From assembly GCF_021325795.1 (NCBI RefSeq), contig NZ_JAHPZX010000002.1:620001-684000 (forward strand): a stretch of DNA of 64,000 nucleotides. The letters are read 5' to 3'. This stretch comes from Bordetella sp. LUAb4 (lineage in GTDB: Bacteria; Pseudomonadota; Gammaproteobacteria; Burkholderiales; Burkholderiaceae_B). The first letter of the stretch is position 1; every line of letters starts with the position of its first letter. The notes below the pieces were generated by a model, which searched no databases, had not been told where the DNA came from, and saw only the letters and a program-made list of their open reading frames with translations. This document shows positions 1-7,629 of this stretch, piece after piece. A program made the translations under genes and the position numbers.

Positions 1-546
1 CGTCGGTGCGTCCGGCCGAAGAGGCGGACGCGCCAGCGTGGCGCCTGCGTGACCCACGCAGCCCTGCAGTTATTTGCAGTAGTTCCGACTTGATCGGACA
101 GCAAGGCCTTGCCAGTAGGCGGGCGCGCACCTCAGCGCGCCGTATCACATCCTCGTGAAACAGCTGGTGACATAGCGTCGAACTTCTCGGACTCGACGTG
201 TGGGCAATGCTCGCCAGGCAGTCGACGGTGGCGCTAGTGTAGCGTGCGGCTCCGACCAGATGTTCCGAGATGGTCTAGCGCGTCGGCAGGTGAGCACGCC
301 GCCATCTGTTTAGAAACGTGCAGTTTGGACATGGTGCGCTCCGTCTTCACTGTCCGATTCGCAAACTTTTTTATCTTCTCGCTGAGTTTCGAAAACCGTA
401 CCGATATGGCCGTCTTGCTGGCACCGAACTCGCGCGCTAGGGCTGCGGCTTGATCCCAATGGTCTGCCCCTCAAGCCTTCCCCCCTCCCCGTGATGGAGG
501 AGTACCGTTAACGGGGCGGCGTGGCGGCCGACCGGTAAGAGCAAAA
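1..546. other. accessory DNA at left edge with ORF fragments
   Basis: No complete gene is recognised here. On the minus strand a start-less open frame runs from about 474 to 240 and reads like a helix-turn-helix region (AAALAREFGASKTAISVRF). A second minus-strand frame is open from about 265 to the left edge. Neither has a convincing start codon or ribosome binding site, so both may be decayed or frameshifted pieces of one gene. Base composition is lower in GC than the core genes to the right. The plus-strand frame at 244-453 looks like an antisense shadow of the helix-turn-helix frame. Confidence 0.3.
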
Positions 547-566
547 AAGCCACCCGTAGGTGGCTT
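541..566 (-). terminator. rho-independent terminator of the 82-aa ORF
   Basis: An 8-bp perfect stem (AAGCCACC / GGTGGCTT) with a 4-nt loop is followed on the minus strand by six T residues. It lies 5 nt past the stop codon of the small ORF at 571-819, so that ORF is very likely a real transcribed gene. Confidence 0.8.
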
Positions 567-570
567 ATAG

Positions 571-819
571 TTATTCGGTTATTGCGCGGTCCGGCTTATC
601 ACGGTCCGGGCGCGCAGGAGCGGGTCTATCAGGAGGAAGATCCGGCAGCCTGAACCAGTGATTATTTCGGCTGCTATTTCCAGTACCCCGAGAAAACTCC
701 CAGACACTCCCGTCATCTGCCAGTGCAAAAACTATTGTTCCGACTACTGGATGAACTTGCCCGTGGTTCCCGACCAACGGCCTAGCTGTTCCCGTAGCGA
801 TCTGGATGATTTTCGGCAT
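571..819 (-). CDS. small hypothetical protein (82 aa), accessory
   Basis: Unknown function. It is a soluble 82-residue protein. The middle contains FALADDGSVWEF and later HWFRLPDLP, a pattern of short beta-strands with spaced Trp residues like small mobile-element proteins that carry one propeller-like repeat. The C-terminus is Pro/Arg/Asp rich and probably disordered. The ATG at 819 is supported by a GGGAGGA ribosome binding site a few bases upstream, and a strong terminator follows the stop directly, so it is probably monocistronic. No signal peptide or membrane segment is seen. Confidence that it is a gene is fair; no function is offered. Confidence 0.6.
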   Translation of the reverse strand: MPKIIQIATGTARPLVGNHGQVHPVVGTIVFALADDGSVWEFSRGTGNSSRNNHWFRLPDLPPDRPAPARPDRDKPDRAITE

Positions 820-823
820 ATAT

Positions 824-842
824 CCTCCCGGTTGTGAGGAGG
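824..842 (-). promoter_or_regulatory. possible SD-sequestering hairpin ahead of the 82-aa ORF
   Basis: In the minus-strand leader the sequence CCTCC (842-838) can pair with the GGAGG of the Shine-Dalgarno (828-824), leaving a 9-nt loop. This could mask the ribosome binding site of the gene starting at 819. The stem is only 5 bp, so a role is inferred, not shown. Confidence 0.3.
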
Positions 843-1249
843 CTATTCAAACACGAACCTCTATTTTCGGATAGAAGGCTCTAGCGTCAAAAATCAAAAG
901 CTCCGCACATGTCCTGGGCTTCGCTTTTTCAGGGTGCAACAGCCCGCACGAATTGTCCCGCTTCGGATCTCACCTTTGAGGGACTCGTGTCGCAGAGTCA
1001 AACGCATTCGAAATCTGAGTTACTGGGTGTGCGGACAAAATCTTGGACTAATTTGGGAGTAACACCCTGGCCAATCGCTGTCCCAAACAATTGATAGCCA
1101 TTCCCCCAACACGGGCAGCCCAAACAACGACCCACCCGGCACTGCCGGCCAGGTCGCAGGCCCCTACGTGCCTTTGTCAGCCAGCTTGCAAGGATCCCTG
1201 GCCCACGGTCAGCATCTTGCCCCTTGCGGCGGTGCAAGACCGGAGCAAG
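843..1249. other. 407 bp without a recognised gene
   Basis: Several short overlapping frames exist but none has a good start. On the minus strand a 79-codon frame (998-1237) ends with a protein-like stretch, and a second frame starts by overlapping its stop and runs for about 37 codons to about 907. They could be a frameshifted remnant of one gene. No repeats, terminators or RNA genes were seen. Confidence 0.25.
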
Positions 1250-1813
1250 CTATTCCCCCTTGGAAAGCTCGTTTTGCATCTGCTCATGCGTCATCAGGCC
1301 ACTTTGATTGATGTCATCCAGCATTAATTTCGCTTGTCTTTCCCAGGAAAGCACTAACTTATGTAATTGTGGGGTTATCTCAGTTTCCTCCGCGATCACT
1401 GAGATTTGATAGCGCAAACTTCCAGCTCTGCCCGCTAGGCGCGCCAACGGTTCCCCAATTGAAGGATCGAGACAGGCCAACGCCGCGAGGTGACGATTGA
1501 GCAACTCCCCAGCAACCATGCGTCCTAGTTCTCGGAGGTAAGACCTATCCCCATCTTGGAGGTGAGTTCCAATATCCAGTTCACGAATTCGTTGGCAGAA
1601 AGAGCAAAGCTCGATCAATGCGGAGGCCATCGGCCCGACCTCGGCAACAACTACCCATAGGTGAATTCTGCCCAGGCTGCTGCGCTCAGACTCCCTTTTC
1701 CTGGCTTCACTCAAGCCAAACCAAAGCGCGACGCCGGCTGCGGCGAACGTTGCGACAGCGGAACCCCAAGTCGCAACAGCAGAAACCCAAGTCGCAAGAT
1801 CTCCTATCTGCAT
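1250..1813 (-). CDS. hypothetical single-TM membrane protein (187 aa)
   Basis: Unknown function. The N-terminus carries one hydrophobic segment (about residues 16-34), followed by a charged Glu/Arg/Ser stretch and a long, mostly helical soluble domain. The start at 1813 (MQIGDLATW) is chosen over an upstream in-frame ATG at 1846 because GGGGAGG lies 6-7 nt before it. The N-terminal codons contain a 21-bp direct duplication (about 1755-1796) that encodes two copies of an A-V-A-T-W/F motif. The layout of a short anchor with a cytoplasmic helical domain is common among accessory-region proteins. No catalytic motif is visible. Confidence 0.6.
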   Translation of the reverse strand: MQIGDLATWVSAVATWGSAVATFAAAGVALWFGLSEARKRESERSSLGRIHLWVVVAEVGPMASALIELCSFCQRIRELDIGTHLQDGDRSYLRELGRMVAGELLNRHLAALACLDPSIGEPLARLAGRAGSLRYQISVIAEETEITPQLHKLVLSWERQAKLMLDDINQSGLMTHEQMQNELSKGE

Positions 1814-1974
1814 TGAAGTCCTCCCCAATAGGATGGACGCCATCATACAAGCGGCGGCGCGCCGACTGGTGGATGCTCAAAAAGGGGGCCGATGGCGGGC
1901 AAAGTCCGCGCCTTCCGGGCAGGCTGCGACGTGAGGCCGAGCGGCAACGGATCGTGTCCCCTCTTGGTAAATCA

Positions 1975-2585
1975 TTATGAAATAAGTTCCGCAGCCTGGG
2001 ATTCAGCAGCAGGCTGGGCGGCGACGGCGCTTCCATAAGGCGTCCTAACAAATGCATGTTTCCTGCCTGCTAGTGCGGCATCCAGGCCCACTCGTTTGGT
2101 GGTGGAGCTCGCCACCTTCGCAAGGTCATGCGTGATGCGCTGGACGTTGCTGGCGATCCCGTTAGGGGCGGAGTAATGGACACCAAACACGCCAACCAGG
2201 TGGAGATTGCGCCACCGCATCGTCAATGTGTCGTAGGCGGCTTTCAGGCACGCTACGAAGGCATGGGCCTCGGCCTGATTACGGAAGGCAAACGGGGCGT
2301 GGAGATGGGCAGTTAGATCATTGGGTTCATCGATGTACCACACAGCCCGCCGACTTTCTTTGCCGAGCGTCTCGCGATAACATCGCGACGCTGAGAATTG
2401 ATTTCAGCAACTCCGCGCCGTGATCGCTGATGGGCGAGCCCGGCAATCGCGAAATCGCGGCCGTCGGATTTCCGAAACGTCGCAGGTAAGGTGACAGTGA
2501 TGAAGTACATCTGCCAATCCTGTCGTGCCAGGTGTTCCAGTCCTTGGCGAGCTTTGCACCGCATTTCGTTTCTACGCTTTGCCAT
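1975..2585 (-). pseudogene. broken gene, possible HUH/Rep-type endonuclease remnant
   Basis: Two overlapping minus-strand frames (2313-2585 and 1975-2343) read best as one gene with a frameshift near 2400-2440. The first frame gives a basic N-terminus then MYFITVTLP, like motif 1 of rolling-circle replication initiators. The second frame is open well upstream of its GTG start and reads YRETLGKESRRAVWYIDEP and then AHLHAPF, like the His-x-His metal site (HUH). The spacing of about 65 residues fits the family. The tail of the first frame is Arg-rich and unlike a protein core, which also points to a shift. No clear catalytic Tyr motif was identified. The family call is an inference; the broken frame is the stronger claim. 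Confidence 0.4.
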
Positions 2586-2778
2586 GGCGCGCTCCTGGGT
2601 ACCAGGACGGCCGGTCGTGGTCTGTGCTGCGTGCCTCTTTAAGCGTGGCTAGGCGCCGAGCCTGACGCAGCAATGCCTTAAACAGGTCGCGCCGCGCGCA
2701 GGCGTTAACCGACGCGCGCCGGCCCGCCGCCCAATTCGCGCACAGACTCATCCACTCCCCGCCGTGCGCGCCAGCCAC
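2572..2778 (-). CDS. small hypothetical protein (68 aa)
   Basis: Unknown. A GTG-started frame of 68 residues, rich in Ala, Arg and Cys with a probable long helix (about residues 25-48). Its stop overlaps the start of the broken gene at 2585 by 14 nt, an arrangement typical of phage or plasmid operons, so the two were probably co-transcribed. The Shine-Dalgarno is weak (GCGGGTA). It could be a spurious frame. Confidence 0.35.
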   Translation of the reverse strand: MAGAHGGEWMSLCANWAAGRRASVNACARRDLFKALLRQARRLATLKEARSTDHDRPSWYPGARHGKA

Positions 2779-2842
2779 TACCCGCGTAATCGAGCGGGCA
2801 AGGCTTGCCGAGACTTTGCTGAAGCTGGTAGAACTTCCATAT

Positions 2843-2904
2843 GCAGGTAGTACCTGCGAAAGCAGGCCAAAGCCTACCGCGCCAACGGTAGGCTTTGCTT
2901 TTTT
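2843..2904 (+). ncRNA. candidate small structured RNA
   Basis: Three consecutive structures lie on the plus strand: a perfect 15-nt palindrome (2843-2857), an overlapping CCTGC-GAAA-GCAGG hairpin with a GNRA-like loop (2853-2866), and an 11-bp stem followed by six T residues (2869-2904). No protein-coding frame on the plus strand ends just before it, so the terminator may belong to a short untranslated RNA. The alternatives, that it ends a transcript reading in from the left or is a remnant att/terminator, cannot be excluded. Confidence 0.35.
2869..2904 (+). terminator. strong rho-independent terminator
   Basis: Perfect 11-bp stem (AAAGCCTACCG / CGGTAGGCTTT) with a 6-nt loop, then GC and six T residues on the plus strand. 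In the minus direction the hairpin has no T tract. Confidence 0.75.
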
Positions 2905-2906
2905 GA

Positions 2907-3023
2907 TTAGTCCTTTTTCAGCGGATTTTGCTGCTTGTAGAGATACCAGCTAATCACAAAAACCAAGTCCCCAGGCAACCCAAAACTCAAGATCTTTTGG
3001 GGATATGCTGTGAGCCCAGTCAC
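2907..3023 (-). CDS. possible 38-aa hydrophobic peptide
   Basis: A GTG-started minus-strand frame of 38 residues has one hydrophobic segment (about residues 11-30, FGLPGDLVFVISWYLY) and a Lys-rich end (NPLKKD). This profile fits a small membrane peptide such as a holin-like or toxin-like protein. No good Shine-Dalgarno was seen, and an overlapping longer frame in another register looks less protein-like. Kept because the translation looks natural; confidence is low. Confidence 0.25.
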   Translation of the reverse strand: MTGLTAYPQKILSFGLPGDLVFVISWYLYKQQNPLKKD

Positions 3024-3299
3024 GAAGGCCACAAGGAGCCGCAGCGGCAATCCAGATGGCTGGCCGTTTGCTCATCCCGCTGTTGCCAAGTTGGCTCCCC
3101 TCATCCGGTCGAAGCAGACAGGGCCACTGGCAATCGCCAGTTTCAAGCGCTGGCATACCGAGCACGGCACGCCGACGCCGGCCACACTCGCTAGTGTGGC
3201 ACTCCGTTAACAAGAACGAAAAGGCGTGCATCAAAGGACACAAACGTCTTCATGCAGCAGAAGCGCATTGCCAAGGGTGGCCCGATCTAGAATCTGTGG

Positions 3300-4076
3300 A
3301 TGGCTCCCGTTCACTCCCAACCTCAAACCACCATCAACCAAATCGGCGCAAGGGTACGCGACATCCTTGGGGATACGCCGCACTATCTTTCCCGCGATGA
3401 CTTCGTGTTGCGGAGGATTCTGAGAGATTGCGATGGGTTGATGATGGCCGATCCCGTACAAGGCCATCTTGCGACCGCCATGGCGCTTCAGCTGTGTGGC
3501 GATGAGCAGGGCGTACGGCATCACTTCACCAGCGCCAAACAATTGACGCCGGACTCCGACGGGCAGATCACCCACCTCTGGGCGCAGGCCTCCGCAAATC
3601 TGGGACTGTTCAGCGAATCGCATCGAGCGTTGGCTGACAGCCTTAAAGCCGAGTCGGGGTTCTTCCCATACCGGACCGGCTTGGCTATCACGGTAGGCGC
3701 GTTTCACCTGCTCTTTGACCGGCTCAACAAAGCCGTGCGCATGAACGTCCCTGTTCTCGACAACTTTCCTCTGGAAAAAGCCCGTCAGACTCTCTCCGCG
3801 CTGGATAGCGAACCGGCGTCAGACGAAGACGTTGCAGCGATGCTAGACGTGGCTGGCGGTGTGATGCGCGACCGTAAGATGTTCTACCTCGACCATGGCC
3901 CCAGATGGGACATCCTGCCAGAGGCGGGCATACACCTCGTGCATTTCGCCTTCCGCGTTCAAGGGAGTCCTGCCGAAGTAGCCGATATGAATGTCGAGCT
4001 AGCCACGCGAACGGCCGAGCGCGTAGACCGCATAGCCCTCTCCTTCCATGTCAGTTTCACGGGGCAGCGCGCATGA
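3300..4076 (+). CDS. TPR-like helical protein, partner of downstream HEPN protein
   Basis: A 258-residue soluble protein with no signal peptide. Residues about 52-120 read as degenerate tetratricopeptide-type helices (GHLATAMALQLCGDEQGVRH, then ASANLGLFSESHRALADSL). The C-terminal third is predicted alpha/beta (GIHLVHFAFRVQG, RIALSFHVSF). The stop overlaps the next ATG by 4 nt (ATGA), so the two products are probably made together and may act together. The ribosome binding site is weak. Lower GC than the core genes and a position in a variable region suggest horizontal acquisition. The exact function is unknown; a regulatory or antitoxin-like role toward the HEPN protein is inferred from context only. 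Confidence 0.6.
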   Translation: MAPVHSQPQTTINQIGARVRDILGDTPHYLSRDDFVLRRILRDCDGLMMADPVQGHLATAMALQLCGDEQGVRHHFTSAKQLTPDSDGQITHLWAQASANLGLFSESHRALADSLKAESGFFPYRTGLAITVGAFHLLFDRLNKAVRMNVPVLDNFPLEKARQTLSALDSEPASDEDVAAMLDVAGGVMRDRKMFYLDHGPRWDILPEAGIHLVHFAFRVQGSPAEVADMNVELATRTAERVDRIALSFHVSFTGQRA

Positions 4077-4459
4077 GTACTCACAGCGAACAGATCTTTA
4101 CTGCGGGCGAGAAGGTTCTCAATGCCGCCGATTGCGAAGCAGACCTGCGCGCGGCGATAGGTAGGTTCTACTATTCCGTCCACCATCAAGCGAAGGCATT
4201 TCATCGGAAGCTCAAGCTTCCCGGCATGGTAAAAATGGGCGGAGGTAGTCACATCGAACTATGTTCACAACTGATGTATCCGACGATCCCGCCTACCGAC
4301 CCACTCTATCTAAAGTCCAAAAGACTCGGCGTTCTTTGCAAAGCTCTGTTGACAGAAAGAATCCGGGCCGATTACAGACTTGACGAAGACATCTCCATCA
4401 AGGACGCAAATGGGTCGCGTGATCTCGCCACAGAGGCGCTGAAGATCGAACAACAATAA
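4073..4459 (+). CDS. HEPN-domain protein (128 aa)
   Basis: The protein fits the small four-helix HEPN fold (the family with R-x-YY near the N-terminus and RxRADY near the C-terminus). Visible hallmarks are AAIGRFYYSVHHQAKAFH at 28-44 and RIRADYRLDEDISIKDA at 96-112. R31 and H37 give an R-x5-H spacing like the HEPN ribonuclease motif, although in this subfamily the catalytic pair can lie elsewhere. Known HEPN proteins act as RNases in toxin-antitoxin and defence systems, or as inactive scaffolds. The start at 4073 overlaps the upstream stop (ATGA). The gene ends 4 bp from the convergent truA stop with no terminator between. The usual MNT nucleotidyltransferase antitoxin is absent. Confidence 0.65.
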   Translation: MSTHSEQIFTAGEKVLNAADCEADLRAAIGRFYYSVHHQAKAFHRKLKLPGMVKMGGGSHIELCSQLMYPTIPPTDPLYLKSKRLGVLCKALLTERIRADYRLDEDISIKDANGSRDLATEALKIEQQ

Positions 4460-4463
4460 GTGA

Positions 4464-5258
4464 TCAAGACCCGGCAGGCAGGATCAGGCGGGTGCCGTCC
4501 AGTTCGCCTAACGTGAAGTGTTCCGGATATTCGATGGCGGCGAGGTACAAGCCATCGGGCATGAAAGTGGGGGCGCCCTTGGTGCGATCGCGTGCGGCAA
4601 GTAAGTCGGCCATCCATGCCACCGGTTTGCGACCCTGCCCCACTTGCAATAACGCGCCCATCAGGTTGCGCACCATGTGATGCAGGAAGGCATTGGCACG
4701 CAAGGTGACGACGATGAGGTCGCCGCGTGTCGCGATGTCCAGGCTGTGCATGACGCGCACCGGATGCTTGGCCTGGCATTGCGATGACCGAAAGCTGCTG
4801 AAGTCGTGCTGGCCCAGCAGCGCTGTGGCCGCCTGGCGCATTGCCTCGATATCCAAAGGCTGGAAACACCAGCCCGCACGCCCGGCCCACATCGGCGAAC
4901 GTACGCGATCGTTGATCAGCAGATAGACGTAGGTACGGCTGGCCGCCGAAAAACGTGCATGGAAATCATCCTGTACCACCCGCGCCCAACGCACGGCAAT
5001 GCTGGGCGGCAGCAGCGCATTGACGCCGCGTACCCACGATTCCTCGCGCCGCTGCGCCTCCGTGTCCAGATGCACGACCTGCATGGCCGCATGCACGCCA
5101 GTATCCGTACGACCCGCGCATATCGTGGCGACCGGACGGTCGGCGAATTGCGCAAGCGCGGCCTCCAGCGTGTCCTGCACGGTTTTCCCATGCGGCTGGG
5201 TCTGCCAACCGTTCCAGGCGGCCCCATCGTACGCCACGCCTAAAGCAATACGCGGCAT
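4464..5258 (-). CDS. truA: tRNA pseudouridine(38-40) synthase TruA
   Basis: Isomerises uridines 38-40 in the anticodon arm of many tRNAs. The 264-residue length is standard. The catalytic Asp is D52 in [11 protein letters not shown], and the second half-domain shows [15 protein letters not shown]. It starts only 3 nt after the fimV stop (fimV lies upstream on the minus strand), so it is probably co-transcribed with fimV. In many Burkholderiales trpF, trpB and trpA follow truA. Here the accessory HEPN operon follows instead, in the convergent direction, which marks an insertion or rearrangement boundary. Confidence 0.95.
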   Translation of the reverse strand: MPRIALGVAYDGAAWNGWQTQPHGKTVQDTLEAALAQFADRPVATICAGRTDTGVHAAMQVVHLDTEAQRREESWVRGVNALLPPSIAVRWARVVQDDFHARFSAASRTYVYLLINDRVRSPMWAGRAGWCFQPLDIEAMRQAATALLGQHDFSSFRSSQCQAKHPVRVMHSLDIATRGDLIVVTLRANAFLHHMVRNLMGALLQVGQGRKPVAWMADLLAARDRTKGAPTFMPDGLYLAAIEYPEHFTLGELDGTRLILPAGS

Positions 5259-5261
5259 CGA

Positions 5262-7475
5262 TCAGGAACGAGCGGGGTTGCGCGGAGCGACGCCGGGCTC
5301 GCGACGGATGGATGCATCCGTGGGCTTGGAATCGAGATCGAGGTCGATGCCGTCAAGGCGTCGGTCGATGGCCGCGGGATCGATTTCCGTGGCATAGAGG
5401 TCTTCGTCCAAGTCATCGTCCTCGTCGTCCTCGCGGCGCGCGCCGGCACGGCGCAACAGCCACGCGATGACGAAGGCGATCAAGGTCAAGACCAGCGTCA
5501 TGACGATCAGCAGATTGTCCGAAAGCCAGCGTGGCAACGCGGAGGTCGGCTGTGCGGCCTTGCCGCCAGCACTGGCGCTATTGCCGCCATTCGCACTGGT
5601 CGCACCGGCCGCGCGGTCCGCGTCGGCAGCGCCGCCCAAATTGGCGGATCCCGAAGCCGACGACGCGGTCGCGCTTCCCGACGGGTTGGCGCCGGGTGTC
5701 GAAGCACCTGGGTTTGAAGAGGATGTGCCGCTGTTCGAACCTGCACCGGTCGGGCCGGTCCCGGTGCTTGCGCCGGTACTGCTAGTCGCACCGCCGGCGC
5801 CTGCCGTTCCGCTTGCGGCGCTGCCGCTGCCCGCGCCGCCGGAGCCCGCTGCACCGCCGGAGTTGGCCGCACCGGCCGAACCCGGGTTGTTCGCGGAGCC
5901 AACAGCGGCGTTACCGGTATCCATACCGGTCCCTGTATTAGCGCCGGCATTGGCACCGGTCGCACCGGCGCCCGCATTGCCCTGAACATTGCCACCAGGC
6001 TGCCCCGTAGCGCCGCCTTGTCCCGCCGCCCCAGCTTCACCGGAACCAGTGCCAGTGTTGCTGCCAGCGTCAGTGCCAGCGCCTGTTCGAGCACCAGCCC
6101 CGGCCCCCATGGTGCCCGGCTGCCCACCCGCGCCCGTCGTCGCATTCGCCGCCGGCTGACCATTTGGACCCGCTTGGCCACTGGCACCGAATTGACCACC
6201 CGCAGCAGCCTGCCCGCCGGCCTGACCGGTCGCACTGGCCTGGCCGCCCGCGGCAACACCCCCGGCGCCCTGGCCACCCGCGCCTGCGCCGCCACCAGCA
6301 CCCTGCCCCGCTTGCGCGATAGCCCCGGGCCCGCCCGGCAAGGTCAAGCCAGTCACCGTCAGGCCCGAACCACCAGCGCCGGAAGCACCAGCGCCGGAAG
6401 CACCAGCACCTGACCCGCCAGCGCCCTGGCCTCCCTGCCCCTGCTGCGCCAACGCAGCATTCAAATCCTTGACGTTGCGTTCCAACTCATCGACACGCGA
6501 CCTGGCATCCTGAGTGGCCTTGGCGCTCGACGTTTCGGCGTCCGCGCGCGATTGGGCAGCGGCCTCAGCCCCCTGCCCCGGCACCCCGCTGGACAATCTC
6601 AATCTATCCTGTGCGCCAGCATCCGGCTGCACCGCGGGCGCACCCGAACCCACCTGGCCTGAGGTGGTCGGCGCCGGCACAGCGGCCGTGCCACGGCCGG
6701 CGGCGCCCGCCAGGCCCGCGCGATAACGCGCATACGCTTCCGCCTGCTCCAGGAATATGCGACGAGCCTCACCCGGATCGATGGCCCGCACGGTAGACGC
6801 ATCCGGCACCACCAGCCGCGCCCCCGCCTTGACCCGGTTCATATTGTTGCCGATGAACGCCTGCGGATTGGCGCGCCACAGGGCCACGAGCATCTGATAG
6901 ATGGTGGCGTCGGCCAACGCGTGGCTCTGCGCGATGCCATACAGCGTATCGCCCTGGCGCACCGCCACACTGCCACCACCACCGCTACCCCGCGCCGACG
7001 TCCCCACCGTCGCCTGCGAAGTCAAACCCGGAAAACCTTGCGCGCTCTGCATCACCGTCAACTGCACCAGCCGCTGTCCAGCGCCGCTACCAATACTCAG
7101 CAGCACATCCACCGCTGGATCCGTCGCCACTTCCGCAGAGGTCAACCGCACGATCCGCTGCGAAGCATCGGCGCCGACTTCCGCCGTCAGCCTCATGCTG
7201 GCGAGCGACACCGGCGGCTTCAGGCCCGCGCGCTGCCACGCCTCGGCATCAGCAACGGCGATCCGCAAGCTGGCCCGTTCGTCCGGCGTCAGGTCCGTCA
7301 GCGGGATCACCACCTGCAAGGGAGCGTTCTGCGCCGACACCACCCGGCTATGTCCCAGACGCGCCGCCCAGGCCGGCTGCACGGCCACGGCCGACGCCGT
7401 CAACAACACCGCGATCGCGCAGCGGGTCGCGGTCAGGGAAGAACGGGGGGACAGGCGCGCGTTGCGTGACGTCAT
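5262..7475 (-). CDS. fimV: FimV/HubP-like LysM inner-membrane protein
   Basis: A polar-hub or pilus-associated protein family. With the start at 7475 the product has 737 residues: a signal peptide ending near residue 37 (AWA), a FimV N-terminal domain, a LysM peptidoglycan-binding domain (about 169-223, VRQGDTLYGIAQ), a short coiled region, a very long Gly/Ala/Gln/Ser low-complexity region, one membrane span (about 653-674) and an acidic cytoplasmic tail of about 63 residues. The C-terminal TPR/FimV_C module of Pseudomonas FimV is missing. A much longer upstream frame exists but has no family support; an ATG at 7505 is an alternative start. It lies between asd and truA as usual in Burkholderiales. 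Confidence 0.85.
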   Translation of the reverse strand: MTSRNARLSPRSSLTATRCAIAVLLTASAVAVQPAWAARLGHSRVVSAQNAPLQVVIPLTDLTPDERASLRIAVADAEAWQRAGLKPPVSLASMRLTAEVGADASQRIVRLTSAEVATDPAVDVLLSIGSGAGQRLVQLTVMQSAQGFPGLTSQATVGTSARGSGGGGSVAVRQGDTLYGIAQSHALADATIYQMLVALWRANPQAFIGNNMNRVKAGARLVVPDASTVRAIDPGEARRIFLEQAEAYARYRAGLAGAAGRGTAAVPAPTTSGQVGSGAPAVQPDAGAQDRLRLSSGVPGQGAEAAAQSRADAETSSAKATQDARSRVDELERNVKDLNAALAQQGQGGQGAGGSGAGASGAGASGAGGSGLTVTGLTLPGGPGAIAQAGQGAGGGAGAGGQGAGGVAAGGQASATGQAGGQAAAGGQFGASGQAGPNGQPAANATTGAGGQPGTMGAGAGARTGAGTDAGSNTGTGSGEAGAAGQGGATGQPGGNVQGNAGAGATGANAGANTGTGMDTGNAAVGSANNPGSAGAANSGGAAGSGGAGSGSAASGTAGAGGATSSTGASTGTGPTGAGSNSGTSSSNPGASTPGANPSGSATASSASGSANLGGAADADRAAGATSANGGNSASAGGKAAQPTSALPRWLSDNLLIVMTLVLTLIAFVIAWLLRRAGARREDDEDDDLDEDLYATEIDPAAIDRRLDGIDLDLDSKPTDASIRREPGVAPRNPARS
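6371..6415 (-). repeat. 15-bp tandem repeat x3 inside fimV
   Basis: Three in-frame copies of CACCAGCGCCGGAAG (the last diverged) encode a Gly-Ala-Ser-Gly-Ala motif in the low-complexity linker. The unit length is a multiple of three, so copy-number change keeps the frame. Confidence 0.8.
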
Positions 7476-7553
7476 AAGCCGATGGGATCCACGGTGGGAG
7501 GGCATGTAGCTGCGATGGAAAAGTGTAACGTACCTGCCTTGATGCTGAAATGA

Positions 7554-7576
7554 CAAGGGCACCCGGGGTGCCCTTG
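7554..7576 (-). terminator. hairpin between asd and fimV
   Basis: CAAGGGCACCC pairs with GGTGCCCTTG in a strong stem with almost no loop. On the minus strand it is followed by a weak T-containing stretch, so it probably ends or attenuates asd transcription. The tail is poor for a classic terminator. Confidence 0.5.
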
Positions 7577-7629
7577 TTGCAGCGCGTTCTGGTCGGCGAC
7601 TAGTCCATAAGGCTGGCCGCCGGGCCGGA

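Noticed and set aside
3010-3243. Short ORFs on both strands before the TPR/HEPN operon
   Set aside because: They overlap each other with no clear ribosome binding site, family motif or terminator.
1-4463. tRNA or integrase marking an island end
   Set aside because: No tRNA cloverleaf or recombinase motif was found within the window; the left boundary lies outside.
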